Of a stretch of DNA of 64,000 nt, positions 46,831 to 56,463 are shown piece by piece (positions within the stretch are counted from its first letter, which is position 1; every line of letters starts with the position of its first letter). The stretch is from assembly GCA_030590485.1 (NCBI GenBank), contig JAUUYL010000006.1:1-64000 (forward strand), written 5' to 3'. This DNA is from Lentisphaerota bacterium. Lineage in GTDB: Bacteria > Verrucomicrobiota > Kiritimatiellia > UBA8416 > JAUUYL01. Under the pieces are notes generated by a model. The model searched no databases. It was not told where the DNA came from and worked only from the letters and a program-made list of their open reading frames with translations. A program made the position numbers and the translations under genes.

Positions 46831-49307
46831 ACAGTTCGTCAGATCAGAAAAACAGATTCAAGCCATCTGGCTTGATGGTAGTTTTTCTTCTTTCGTTACT
46901 TTCACTTGAGCTTACTATCCTTGGCGGCCGCTTTTTGCTTGGCGGCGACTCTGTCATGACGGATCTCTTTATGAGATGGCGCCTAACGCTGTCGATGGGT
47001 GCTTTTTCTAAAGATACTAAGGATATCATTCTTCTTGGTATTGACCCCAAGACGCAGCTTGTTTTGGGGCGATATGGGGCAGGGCAATGGGTTTCCCGGA
47101 AACCGTTTGTTGACAGCCTGCGTTTCTTTCATAAACACCTTAAGCCTAGCGTGATTGGTTATGATATTGTTTTTGAGGATGACCTTTCTTCTGTAGAAGG
47201 ATCTCGGGGAAAGCGTGTAAGTGAATCTCCAGACAAATTGAAGGCGCTTGCAGACCAGATAATCAAGGGATCGAAGCAAGGTGGGGATACTGTTCCTCGG
47301 TCTACGCTTGCGGACATTAACCGTTTGGTGATAGAGCAGGGTAACAAGACTTTTGCAAATGCATATGCGGAGGTGCAGGAGGCCGAATTCTTTCAAACGC
47401 TCCTCGGCTTTTATTTTCGCGGAGGTGGAGTCGATCCGCAAGCTATAAAGATCGAGTCTTGGTCAGATGAAGATATCTTCGGTGATGATGAGGACGGTGA
47501 TGAGGATATGGGGCTAAGGATCCCGTATCTCACGGATCTGGCTATACCTGTTGAGACTGTACATTATGCTACGAAGCGCAAGGACGGCCGATCCGAGCCA
47601 TCGTCTAATGCAAGCTTACCAGCCAGTGAGTTGCTGGATTATATCATGATGGCGCCTCTTAATGTTCCGCGTGATCGAGATGGCGTTGCCCGACTCGTGC
47701 CTATGGTCTTGAGCTTTATGTATCAGAACTCAGTCACAAAGGAGAAAAAAAAATACTTTGTGCCGTCCTTCTCGTTGATGGCGGCGATGCTGCATCTTGG
47801 TGTAGAGTTCCCGCTAGAGCCTGATGACATAGAGGTTTTTATGGGGGATAAGATAATCCTGCGGTCCTCCGCCAAGGGCGAGTATCATATACCTATTGAC
47901 GATGACGGGTACATGTATTTGAACTACAAGAATACATTTAATGACTTTGACGCCATCAGTTTCTCGCGAGTTTCCCCCTCGTACCTTGAGTATTCCCCCG
48001 AGTCTATCGAACGTTATGCTGAGTCCTACAAAAAAATAATTGATGGAAGGATTTCGCTTGTGGGTGTAACTGTTACGGGTGTTGACGTGGGGGCTACGCC
48101 GCTATATTCCAATATTCCGCTTGTGTTTGTCCAGATGACAGCTATCAATAATATACTTACACGAAGTTTTATTGCGCCGCTTGGAGCGAAGGATAGGATT
48201 GTGCTTTGGCTCGTCATGTTTGTTCTCGTGACTTTGATATGTCAATATGAAAAGTCGTTTAAGCTCGGTCCTGCATTGTTTCTTTTTGGAGTTTTCTATT
48301 TCATTATGGCATATGTGTTTATACATAAGAGCTGGTTGATCATGCCGGTTGTGCAGCCGTTACTTTACATTGCTCTAACCTCTTTCAGCATACTTACGTA
48401 TCGTTTTTTTACTGAAGAACGCGCTAAGAAAAAAATACGGGGCATGTTCTCGACAATGGTTTCGGATAAGGTTCTTATTTATCTCGAAGAAAACCCACGG
48501 AGCTTTTCTTTGCAGGGCCGGAATATTGATACCACGGTGTTCTTCTCGGATGTGGCGAGTTTTACGTCAATAAGCGAGACATTACCGCCTGAGAAACTTA
48601 CGGACCTGTTGAATCGATATTTGACGCCTGTTACGGACTGCATAATGAGTTATGACGGATATGTTGACAAATACGTAGGTGATGGAATTATGGCAGTATG
48701 GGGAGCGCCGAACCCTGATCCTGAACATGCTTTGAAGGCTTGCCTTTCAGCGCTTGAACAGCAGGCAATAATAGACGGCATGAACGACGAGCTGGAAAGA
48801 GAGTATGGTGCGAAGATTCATGTTAGGATGGGTTTGAACTCCGGGATCGTTACGGCTGGAAATATGGGCTCTGAGAAAAAGTTTCAGTACACTGTCATGG
48901 GCGATGTGGTTAATCTTTCTTCCAGGTTGGAGCCGGTCAATAAAGACTTTAATACGAGTATTATTATTGGCGATACGACGGCCAAAGCTGTTAAAGATAT
49001 GCTTGTCGTGAGAATGCTGGATAAGATAGTCGTGAAGGGGAAGGTTGAGATTGTTCCCATATATGAATTAGTGGGTAAGAAGGGGACTGTTGCTGATTCG
49101 ACTATGAGCGTTCTGGCGCTTTATGAAGAGGCGCTCGCTCAGTTTCATGGCAGAGAATGGAAGAAGTCACTGCAGATTCTGGAGAAGACCCTTGCCATTT
49201 GTAATGATGGTGCGAGTCTTTACTTAAAGAACCGCGTGCTGGAGTTTATGAAAAACGCACCGCCGGATAATTGGCACGGTGAATACATCCGGGAAAGTAA
49301 AGAGTAG
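46827..49307 (+). CDS. CHASE2-domain class III adenylate/guanylate cyclase
   Basis: N-terminal TM and CHASE2-like region, three TMs, TTVFFSDVASFTSISE, DKYVGDGIMAVWGAP, MGLNSGIVTAGNMGSEKKFQYTVMGDVVNLSSRLE. Confidence 0.92.
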   Translation: MNSSSDQKNRFKPSGLMVVFLLSLLSLELTILGGRFLLGGDSVMTDLFMRWRLTLSMGAFSKDTKDIILLGIDPKTQLVLGRYGAGQWVSRKPFVDSLRFFHKHLKPSVIGYDIVFEDDLSSVEGSRGKRVSESPDKLKALADQIIKGSKQGGDTVPRSTLADINRLVIEQGNKTFANAYAEVQEAEFFQTLLGFYFRGGGVDPQAIKIESWSDEDIFGDDEDGDEDMGLRIPYLTDLAIPVETVHYATKRKDGRSEPSSNASLPASELLDYIMMAPLNVPRDRDGVARLVPMVLSFMYQNSVTKEKKKYFVPSFSLMAAMLHLGVEFPLEPDDIEVFMGDKIILRSSAKGEYHIPIDDDGYMYLNYKNTFNDFDAISFSRVSPSYLEYSPESIERYAESYKKIIDGRISLVGVTVTGVDVGATPLYSNIPLVFVQMTAINNILTRSFIAPLGAKDRIVLWLVMFVLVTLICQYEKSFKLGPALFLFGVFYFIMAYVFIHKSWLIMPVVQPLLYIALTSFSILTYRFFTEERAKKKIRGMFSTMVSDKVLIYLEENPRSFSLQGRNIDTTVFFSDVASFTSISETLPPEKLTDLLNRYLTPVTDCIMSYDGYVDKYVGDGIMAVWGAPNPDPEHALKACLSALEQQAIIDGMNDELEREYGAKIHVRMGLNSGIVTAGNMGSEKKFQYTVMGDVVNLSSRLEPVNKDFNTSIIIGDTTAKAVKDMLVVRMLDKIVVKGKVEIVPIYELVGKKGTVADSTMSVLALYEEALAQFHGREWKKSLQILEKTLAICNDGASLYLKNRVLEFMKNAPPDNWHGEYIRESKE

Positions 49308-49418
49308 AGAGTAGAGAAGGGAGAATGAACAACCAACTTCCAAGTGGAGACTTATAGGCTTTGGATTAGGGTTGCGGGAGGCAGGGACGGAATGTCGAAT
49401 ATCCAATTTCGAAGTGGT

Positions 49419-50543
49419 TTAGGTCGTTGCTTTTAAAAGAAACACTGAGAATGTAGTTCCTTCGCCAAGCGTTGATTTAACTTGAATATCGCCTTTATGT
49501 TCTGAAGCGATTCCTCTGGAAATCGAGAGTCCAAGTCCAGTGCCCTTGTCCTTTTTCTTGGTCGTCATGAATGATTGAAATATTTCCCCAAGAATATTTT
49601 CTGGAATGCCGGCGCCAGTGTCGGACACATCTACCTTCCAGTATTTTCCGGCAGTACGCTCGCATGAAGATATGTCAATTGCGATATTGCGTGTCTCAGC
49701 ATCCTCCATTGCATCGCAAGCGTTGGAAATAAGGTTCATGAAGATCTGCTCCAGTTTGTTTGGCGCGCCGTCTACATAGTAGCGCTCTTTTTCGATGTTA
49801 TTCTGGAGTTGCACGTCGGCTTTTATCATCTTGTTGTCTGTCATGAATAGTGCGTCATCTATGCAATGGGCAAGATCAACCTTCTCGTGTTTTTCTTCAA
49901 CGCCGCGTGAGAAATTGCGAAGGTGATTTGCGAGCTTTTCAATGGACTGTGAAGCTTTTTTGACGCTTACTGTTTGCGACTTTATGCCTTCAACCATTTC
50001 GTCATGAGCCATGTCGCTTTCGAGTTCCTTTTGCATGATCTCATTCGACAGCATGATAACCGTCAATGGGTTGTTGATGTCATGAGCCACACCTGATGCC
50101 AATTCACCAATAGCAGCCAACCGTCCCGCATGTGCGAGACTGTTCTGGAGATCCTTTACAGTTCTCAGGTCGCGAAGAATAGAGAATGTGCGGAGAAAGT
50201 TGCCCTTATCGTCATAAATGCTGAAAGATCGGATTTCCACAGGGATCTCTTCGCCGTCCTTGGTTTTTAGCCAACTCTCAGGAATGTTCTTATCGCCATC
50301 CTCTTTGAGGTCAGAAAAGCCCTTTTCCATCTCTCTCAGGATTCTGTCTGCGTAGATCTCCTTAATGTCTTTACCAATAAGTTCTTCACTTGTGTAACCA
50401 AGGAGCGTTTCGGCGGTTTTGTTTGTGTAGACTATCTTTCCGTCGTCTCCAATGGAGTGAATCATATCAGGGAAATTGTCTAACAGAATCTTGAATATAT
50501 CTGCTTCTCTGATCTCAATGTCGTCTATTTTCATTATGCTCAT
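49419..50543 (-). CDS. PAS-domain sensor histidine kinase
   Basis: PAS (GDDGKIVYTNKTAETLLGYTSEELIGKDI), H-box GVAHDINNPLTVIML, ATP-binding DTGAGIPENIL..GTGLGLSISRGI. Confidence 0.94.
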   Translation of the reverse strand: MSIMKIDDIEIREADIFKILLDNFPDMIHSIGDDGKIVYTNKTAETLLGYTSEELIGKDIKEIYADRILREMEKGFSDLKEDGDKNIPESWLKTKDGEEIPVEIRSFSIYDDKGNFLRTFSILRDLRTVKDLQNSLAHAGRLAAIGELASGVAHDINNPLTVIMLSNEIMQKELESDMAHDEMVEGIKSQTVSVKKASQSIEKLANHLRNFSRGVEEKHEKVDLAHCIDDALFMTDNKMIKADVQLQNNIEKERYYVDGAPNKLEQIFMNLISNACDAMEDAETRNIAIDISSCERTAGKYWKVDVSDTGAGIPENILGEIFQSFMTTKKKDKGTGLGLSISRGIASEHKGDIQVKSTLGEGTTFSVFLLKATT

Positions 50544-50685
50544 AATAAAGACCTCTTTATAGGCTATAATTATCACTTGGCCTCAAGATTGTCTATGTTT
50601 TTTTTGCTTGTATCTTTGCTCGTCTTGCATATTGTATAAGTAATTGTGTATAAAGAATTACCTCTGACACTTTGACTCAAGGAGA

Positions 50686-51414
50686 ATGTATATGAGTATC
50701 ATGGATGGTATTAATAGTTTAATCAGAAAGATTACCGGTGTAGGTGCATCTTCAGCACCAACGCTTAAAGTTGATAAGTCAGTTTTGCTGGAGAAAATCC
50801 GCCAAACAGATCTTTTCAAGGATGTTCCTGAGGAAAACCTGAATGAAATGTATACCAATATGGAGATCATTGCGGTTCCTGCCGGAAAACAAATCGTTAC
50901 CGAAGGACAAGAGGGCGATTTTTATTATCTTCTGGCTGAAGGTCATGCCCGGGTTACCCGGAACAACGAAGTATTGGCTGACCTTGATGAACCCCAGGGG
51001 TTTGGTGAAGAATCGCTTATTTCCAATGCGACCCGTAACGCAACAGTTACAATGACTACGGACGGTGCAGTGATGCGCTTGTCAAAAGATGGATTTAATG
51101 ACTATGTAAAAGAGCCGTTGCTTGATTGGTTTTCACCTAGCGAGGCGCAGAAGAAGATTGCTGATGGCGCCAAGTGGATTGATGTCCGTGAAGAAGACAA
51201 AGCTAAACAAGATCATCTTCACGGTTCACTCGCAATCCCCGTTACTGTCATACGCGACAGATTTGAAGAGCTTGAAAAAGACACTTTGTATATCTGCTAC
51301 TGCGAGAATGGACGCCTCAGTTCCACCGCAGCATTTCTCATGCGCCAGGAAGGTTTCAAAGTTGGCGTCCTCAGAGGCGGCCTTAAAAGCCTGAAACAGG
51401 CGGGCATAGCGTAG
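50686..51414 (+). CDS. Cyclic nucleotide-binding domain fused to rhodanese domain
   Basis: cNMP-BD (VTEGQEGDFYYLLAEGHARVTRN, GFGEESLI), rhodanese (WIDVREEDKAKQDHLHGSLAIPV, ICYCENGRLSSTAAFLMRQEGF). Confidence 0.87.
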   Translation: MYMSIMDGINSLIRKITGVGASSAPTLKVDKSVLLEKIRQTDLFKDVPEENLNEMYTNMEIIAVPAGKQIVTEGQEGDFYYLLAEGHARVTRNNEVLADLDEPQGFGEESLISNATRNATVTMTTDGAVMRLSKDGFNDYVKEPLLDWFSPSEAQKKIADGAKWIDVREEDKAKQDHLHGSLAIPVTVIRDRFEELEKDTLYICYCENGRLSSTAAFLMRQEGFKVGVLRGGLKSLKQAGIA

Positions 51415-51690
51415 GAGGAAAGCAGGTCGTTTAAGCGTAAACAAGTAAACTATACCTACACATAAGCGTACACTTACGCCCACACATCGTCGCACACATA
51501 CATGGTTACGCGTAAAAGACACGCTTTATCGGTCTCAACTGCCTCAATAATCTCGCTACCTGCCCGCAGTGCTACAACATAGCAGGCGGGCAAGATAATT
51601 CCGCCCATTCTACGCAGCAATTGCACTCTATACCTCCACCGAAAGACCAGATCCTATTCGGTTGGCAATTCCATCTACCCACAGATTATT

Positions 51691-51840
51691 CATAAGACCC
51701 TTAAATCCTTTAAAAACATATTAGAACTTGACCCGGAGGACGTTCCAAGTGCTATAATGCTCGCCAGAGTAGAGGGTTATAAGCTTAATCTTCCTGATGA
51801 AACGTGGGCGGGTGAATTTACGCGTTCTACGAAGGATTAA
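51691..51840 (+). pseudogene. C-terminal remnant of a class III adenylate cyclase
   Basis: Frame reads HKTLKSFKNILELDPEDVPSAIMLARVEGYKLNLPDETWAGEFTRSTKD*, resembling cyclase C-termini (..LNPDDGPS..Y..RC..PP..WDGVF.MTSK); no catalytic domain upstream. Confidence 0.6.
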
Positions 51841-51851
51841 AAGGAAAAGTA

Positions 51852-52976
51852 ATGTCAAAGATACTGCTAGCCAGTAATGAACAGAGCACAGCCGACATCC
51901 TTTCTAAGCTCCTTAAGACAGAGGGTTATAAGGTGGTAATAGCCTCAGTCCTGAGCCATGCACAGGAGTTGATTGAAACCGATGACTTTGATCTGACTAT
52001 TACTAGCGCAAGCAAGGGGTTTGATCCTGAGCTCAGCCTTATGAACTCCGCCAGAACACACAAGGCGTCTATGCCTGTAATTGTCATGAAGGAAGCTGGT
52101 GATGCAGAAGCCGATGCCTTGATAGATGAATATAAACCCTTTGCGACGATGGGCAAGCCGATCAAGGTTGATCGGCTTCTGATTACGGTTCAGCAGGCAA
52201 TAGATTTTAAAGGTGATGAAGCGTCGGAAGATGTAAACCTCAACCTTCAACTTGAGAAGATTTATCAGTTTGAAGGTATTGTCGCTGAAAGTCCCACGAT
52301 GAAAAGCGTGTGCGATATGGTCAGTCGTGTTGCAGGAATCGACGTCACAATACTTCTGTCTGGTGAGTCTGGAACAGGTAAAACCGAGATTGCAAGAACA
52401 CTGCATCTTAACAGTAACAGGAACGCTGGCCCGTTTATTTCTGTAGACTGCTCCAAGGGTGATCCTTCTGGCGAGCTTTTTGGTGGCGGCGGACAGAGTG
52501 CGCTTGTGCTTGCAAATGAGGGCACGATTTTTATTAGGGAAATCAGTAAGCTTTCGCCTGCCACGCAGGATAAACTTCATAAGGTTCTTGTTGAGAAATC
52601 TCTTTCGGCCATCGACTTGGGTAATACAGGTTTTGATATTCGTGTGATAGCGTCAACAAGCGATGATCTCGATAAATTAGTGGCAGACGGCAAGTTTAAG
52701 GAGGAACTTTACAAGATACTGAAAGTCATCCTGATAAAGATTCAGCCCTTGAGAAACCGTCCTCAGGATATCATGCCTACGTTCAGGCGTATGCTTCAGC
52801 AGAAGCTTGGTGATGGGGAAACCCTCCCCAGCATGGAAGTTGAAGTAATTGATGTGTTGGAGAAACATTCATGGCCGGGCAATACAGATGATATCGAGAC
52901 AGTTATTGATTATGCATTGGCAAATCTGGTTAATGACAGCATCAAGAAAGAAAGCCTTCCCGCCGGGATAGCCTAA
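51852..52976 (+). CDS. Degenerate response-regulator/sigma54-activator-like AAA+ protein
   Basis: Walker A GESGTGKTEIARTLH, ELFG, WPGNTDDIETVIDYA; lacks receiver Asp, GAFTGA loop, Walker B Asp and HTH. Confidence 0.85.
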   Translation: MSKILLASNEQSTADILSKLLKTEGYKVVIASVLSHAQELIETDDFDLTITSASKGFDPELSLMNSARTHKASMPVIVMKEAGDAEADALIDEYKPFATMGKPIKVDRLLITVQQAIDFKGDEASEDVNLNLQLEKIYQFEGIVAESPTMKSVCDMVSRVAGIDVTILLSGESGTGKTEIARTLHLNSNRNAGPFISVDCSKGDPSGELFGGGGQSALVLANEGTIFIREISKLSPATQDKLHKVLVEKSLSAIDLGNTGFDIRVIASTSDDLDKLVADGKFKEELYKILKVILIKIQPLRNRPQDIMPTFRRMLQQKLGDGETLPSMEVEVIDVLEKHSWPGNTDDIETVIDYALANLVNDSIKKESLPAGIA

Positions 52977-52981
52977 ACGGG

Positions 52982-53794
52982 CTATAGCTTCATGCCTTCA
53001 ACCGCCGCGCCAGTATTCTTGAATAGACTGCGCGCATCTTCAATGATTTTGTCAATCTCGTCGTCAGTACGTTCCGGTGCGTGGTGGGTAAGAAGCAGTT
53101 GGCCTACGTGAGCTTTGTTTGCAATATAGGTGGCGACTTCCCATGTGCTGTGACCCCAGCCGATATGCTGTTTGTATTCGTCGGGAGTGTATTGGGCGTC
53201 GAAGATCAGATGGTCAGCTCCCTCACAAAACTCAATAAAATCGTGCGACACTCTGTCAATGTCGAATTCAACATCAGTTGCGATGACAATACTCTTTGTT
53301 TCGTCGCTCAATCTGAATGCAAGGCATTGTTGTGGATGAGGAACATTGCACCATTTTATGTCTATGCCGTATAGGCTGAAACTATCGTCATCAACCGGAA
53401 TGTTTTTCATTTCCATGGTTGCGTCCGCCTCGCCGATGCCTATTGGCCAATATGGTTTACCTATGAGCGTGGTCAGTGATTCGCGCCAATTATCGTTACG
53501 GCGTGGATCCGCCATTATGGATATCTTCGCATTTTTATTGTAAAGGGGGTTGAAGGATGGAAGCCCTGAGAGATGATCCAGGTGAAAGTGCGTGAAAATC
53601 ATTGTGATTGGTAGCGGGGTAGCAAGTTCGCCAATTTCCTTGGCTACTCGGGATACACCTGTTCCTGCGTCTATGATTATAAAACCTTCGTCAGTCTTGA
53701 CTCTGAATGATGTGGTACTGCCACCGTATTTAAGATATTCACTGCTGCATACTGCGGTTGTCCCTCTTGTTCCTAATATGTGAAAATCTAACAT
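52982..53794 (-). CDS. Metallo-beta-lactamase fold hydrolase
   Basis: TFRVKT/FIIIDAGTGVSR, FTHFHLDHLSGLPSF, LIFDAQYTPDEYKQHIGWGHST, LLLTHHAPERTDD. Confidence 0.87.
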   Translation of the reverse strand: MLDFHILGTRGTTAVCSSEYLKYGGSTTSFRVKTDEGFIIIDAGTGVSRVAKEIGELATPLPITMIFTHFHLDHLSGLPSFNPLYNKNAKISIMADPRRNDNWRESLTTLIGKPYWPIGIGEADATMEMKNIPVDDDSFSLYGIDIKWCNVPHPQQCLAFRLSDETKSIVIATDVEFDIDRVSHDFIEFCEGADHLIFDAQYTPDEYKQHIGWGHSTWEVATYIANKAHVGQLLLTHHAPERTDDEIDKIIEDARSLFKNTGAAVEGMKL

Positions 53795-53949
53795 AGCAAC
53801 TCGCTCAGGGTGTTGGTGTTTAATACAGGGATCAATCCTGCACCGCAAGGAGCAGTAGAGATATTTATGTAATGATGGTACTCTTCGACCCTCTTTCTGT
53901 CAACAGAAACACTCGACAGTTTGCTGTTAATGTTCTAATTTAGTGGGGT

Positions 53950-55038
53950 ATGAAGCCTGACAGACATTATATGGAGCGCGCGTTGGAGCTTGCCCGAAAG
54001 GGGGAGGGGCGGACCCATCCGAATCCGCCTGTGGGGGCAGTGATTGTAAAAGGCGGGCGTGTAGTAGGGGAAGGGTTTCATAAGAAGGCGGGCGGACCTC
54101 ATGCCGAAATAGAAGCGATCAAGTCTGCTGGCAAGAAAGCTGACAAGGGCGCTCTTTATGTGACACTCGAGCCCTGTAGCAGTGCAGGAAAAACACCACC
54201 CTGTACGAAAGCCATTATTGAGGCAGGTATAGAAAAAGTTTTTATTGCAATCAAGGATCCCAATCCAAAGAATCACGGGCGCGGTATATATGTGCTTCGC
54301 AAGGCCGGTATCAGGACTGTGGAAGGGACATCTCGTGATGAAGCGTTTGAGCTGATTACTCCGTTCAGGAAATTAATAATGACCGGGCGGCCATATCTTA
54401 CCCTGAAGATAGGAATGACGATTGACGGCAAGATAGCTGATTTTACTGGCAAGTCGAAATGGATAACAGGGAAGGAATCGCGTGCGTTGGTGCATGATCT
54501 GCGAAGGCGTGTGGACGCGGTCATGGTCGGCGGTCGGACAGCTGTCGCGGATGATCCGTCGCTTTTGTGTACGGGTCGAAGGGATGGAAGCTTGCGCAGG
54601 ATTATTGTTGATTCCAGTGGGAAACTTCCTTTCACAGCAAAGGTGCTTAATGATTCCTGCGCGTCAGCTACGATAGTTGCGACTACTGAGAAATGCGCCA
54701 AGTCGCGAATCAAGAAATACGAGGCTAAGGGCGCAGAGGTATGGGTGCTTCCCGGATCACGAGGTGGTGTTTCTGTACCGAGGCTAATAGATAAGCTTGG
54801 TAAGGCAGGCCTTATGCATGTCTTGTGCGAGGGTGGGGGGGAGCTGGCTTTCAGTCTTATTAAGGCTGGAGTGACAGATAATCACCTCTTTTTTATCGCG
54901 GCGAAATTGCTTGGTGGTGGAAAGTCTGTTCCTTCAATAGGCGGAGACGGCTGGAGCCTTAACAGTGCACCTAATCTGAAATTTAAAGAATATGAGAATG
55001 TTGGCGAAGACATATTGATAAGAGCTGTTCGCAAATGA
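53950..55038 (+). CDS. ribD: Riboflavin biosynthesis deaminase/reductase
   Basis: HPNPPVGAVIVK, GGPHAEIEAI, VTLEPCSSAGKTPPCTKAII; reductase domain. Confidence 0.95.
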   Translation: MKPDRHYMERALELARKGEGRTHPNPPVGAVIVKGGRVVGEGFHKKAGGPHAEIEAIKSAGKKADKGALYVTLEPCSSAGKTPPCTKAIIEAGIEKVFIAIKDPNPKNHGRGIYVLRKAGIRTVEGTSRDEAFELITPFRKLIMTGRPYLTLKIGMTIDGKIADFTGKSKWITGKESRALVHDLRRRVDAVMVGGRTAVADDPSLLCTGRRDGSLRRIIVDSSGKLPFTAKVLNDSCASATIVATTEKCAKSRIKKYEAKGAEVWVLPGSRGGVSVPRLIDKLGKAGLMHVLCEGGGELAFSLIKAGVTDNHLFFIAAKLLGGGKSVPSIGGDGWSLNSAPNLKFKEYENVGEDILIRAVRK

Positions 55039-55048
55039 TGGAGGCGGC

Positions 55049-55687
55049 ATGTTTACTGGATTAATAGAGAAAACTGGCAAGTTGATTGCGATGAAAGAAA
55101 GCGATGAAAGCGCGTCGCTTACGATTGAATGCGGTGAGTGGGATGATCCGCTGAAGGATGGGGAAAGTGTTGCCGTGCAGGGTGCGTGCCTGACCGTTAC
55201 ATCTTCAGGAAAGAATACATTTGATGCTGACTTGCTGAAGGAAACTATCGACACGACTACTTTTGTCTCAATGAAGCAAGGTACGGTCGTTAATCTGGAG
55301 CGAGCGTTGAGAAGTGACGACAGGATAGGGGGTCATATAGTTTCCGGGCATGTGGATGGACTTGGGACAATAAAAAACGTCTCGCAAATCGGTAGAGACT
55401 GGATTTTGGATATAGAGTGCGCGCCTGGGCTTCTGCAGGAGATAATCGTTAAGGGCTCGATTGCCATCAACGGCGTCAGTCTGACGGTTACCGAATGCAC
55501 AGATGCATCGTTCTCTGTAAATATTATTCCTCACACATGGGCGAATACCAACCTGAACGGGTTGAAAGCGGGTGACATCTTGAATATTGAGACTGATGTT
55601 ATTGCTAAATATGTCAATAAATATCAGGAAAGAACTGCTCGTTCTGAAGTTACTCTCGAAACCCTCAAGAACGCAGGTTTCATTTAA
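55049..55687 (+). CDS. ribE: Riboflavin synthase
   Basis: MFTGLIEKTGKL, VNLERALRSDDRIGGHIVSGHVDG, INGVSLTV. Confidence 0.95.
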   Translation: MFTGLIEKTGKLIAMKESDESASLTIECGEWDDPLKDGESVAVQGACLTVTSSGKNTFDADLLKETIDTTTFVSMKQGTVVNLERALRSDDRIGGHIVSGHVDGLGTIKNVSQIGRDWILDIECAPGLLQEIIVKGSIAINGVSLTVTECTDASFSVNIIPHTWANTNLNGLKAGDILNIETDVIAKYVNKYQERTARSEVTLETLKNAGFI

Positions 55688-55737
55688 AGAGTAAACCGCT
55701 TTCGACACTTGACACATCCTCTTTCGTAGGATAGTTT

Positions 55738-56463
55738 ATGGCTCTTTTATTGAGAGTGGAAAGGTCTTTTAAAGTGAATACTGTTGACAAATTGCTGGAA
55801 TTGCAAAAGCGGGACTGCACCATACGTGATATCAAGCAGGAGCTTCAGGATATCCCCGCGAGGCAGAAGGAAGAGGAAGTGCGGCTTGATGAGCACAAGT
55901 TGGCACTTGCTGAAGCCGAGGATGCCTTAAAGTCTGAGCAGGCATCTATCGCTGATGTTGAACTCGAAATAAACTCAAGCAATGAGAAGATATCAAAGCT
56001 TCGTCAGCAGCAATTGGAACTGAAGACCAACAAAGAATTTCGTGCCATGGAAGATGAGATCAAAGCTGTCCTTAGCGGAATCACCACGTTCGAAGACAAG
56101 CAACTGCTCTTGATGGAAGATCTTGAGCAGGCCAGTGGTATTGTTGAGGAAAAGCGCAAGGCGCTTGCCGAGGAAGCTGCGGCTGTAGAGGGTGATAAGA
56201 AGGTGCATGGCGATCGTGCAGCGGCGCTTGAAAGCGAACTGAAAACGCTTGAGGAGGCTCGCGCATCTGAGGCAGCCGACATAGACGCCGGATGGTTGAC
56301 ACGTTACGATTTGATAATTGAGCGCAAGGGTAGAGCAATGGTGCTGGTTGATAACGGTATTTGCGGTGGATGCCACATGCAGTTGCCGCCAGCAGTTATT
56401 CATGCTGCAGCCGCACACAATACCATGGTGTTTTGTGACCATTGCGGAAGACTTTTATATTGA
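55738..56463 (+). CDS. Coiled-coil C4 zinc-ribbon protein (CT398-like)
   Basis: Long coiled coil and CGGCHMQLPP...FCDHCGRLLY zinc ribbon. Confidence 0.82.
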   Translation: MALLLRVERSFKVNTVDKLLELQKRDCTIRDIKQELQDIPARQKEEEVRLDEHKLALAEAEDALKSEQASIADVELEINSSNEKISKLRQQQLELKTNKEFRAMEDEIKAVLSGITTFEDKQLLLMEDLEQASGIVEEKRKALAEEAAAVEGDKKVHGDRAAALESELKTLEEARASEAADIDAGWLTRYDLIIERKGRAMVLVDNGICGGCHMQLPPAVIHAAAAHNTMVFCDHCGRLLY

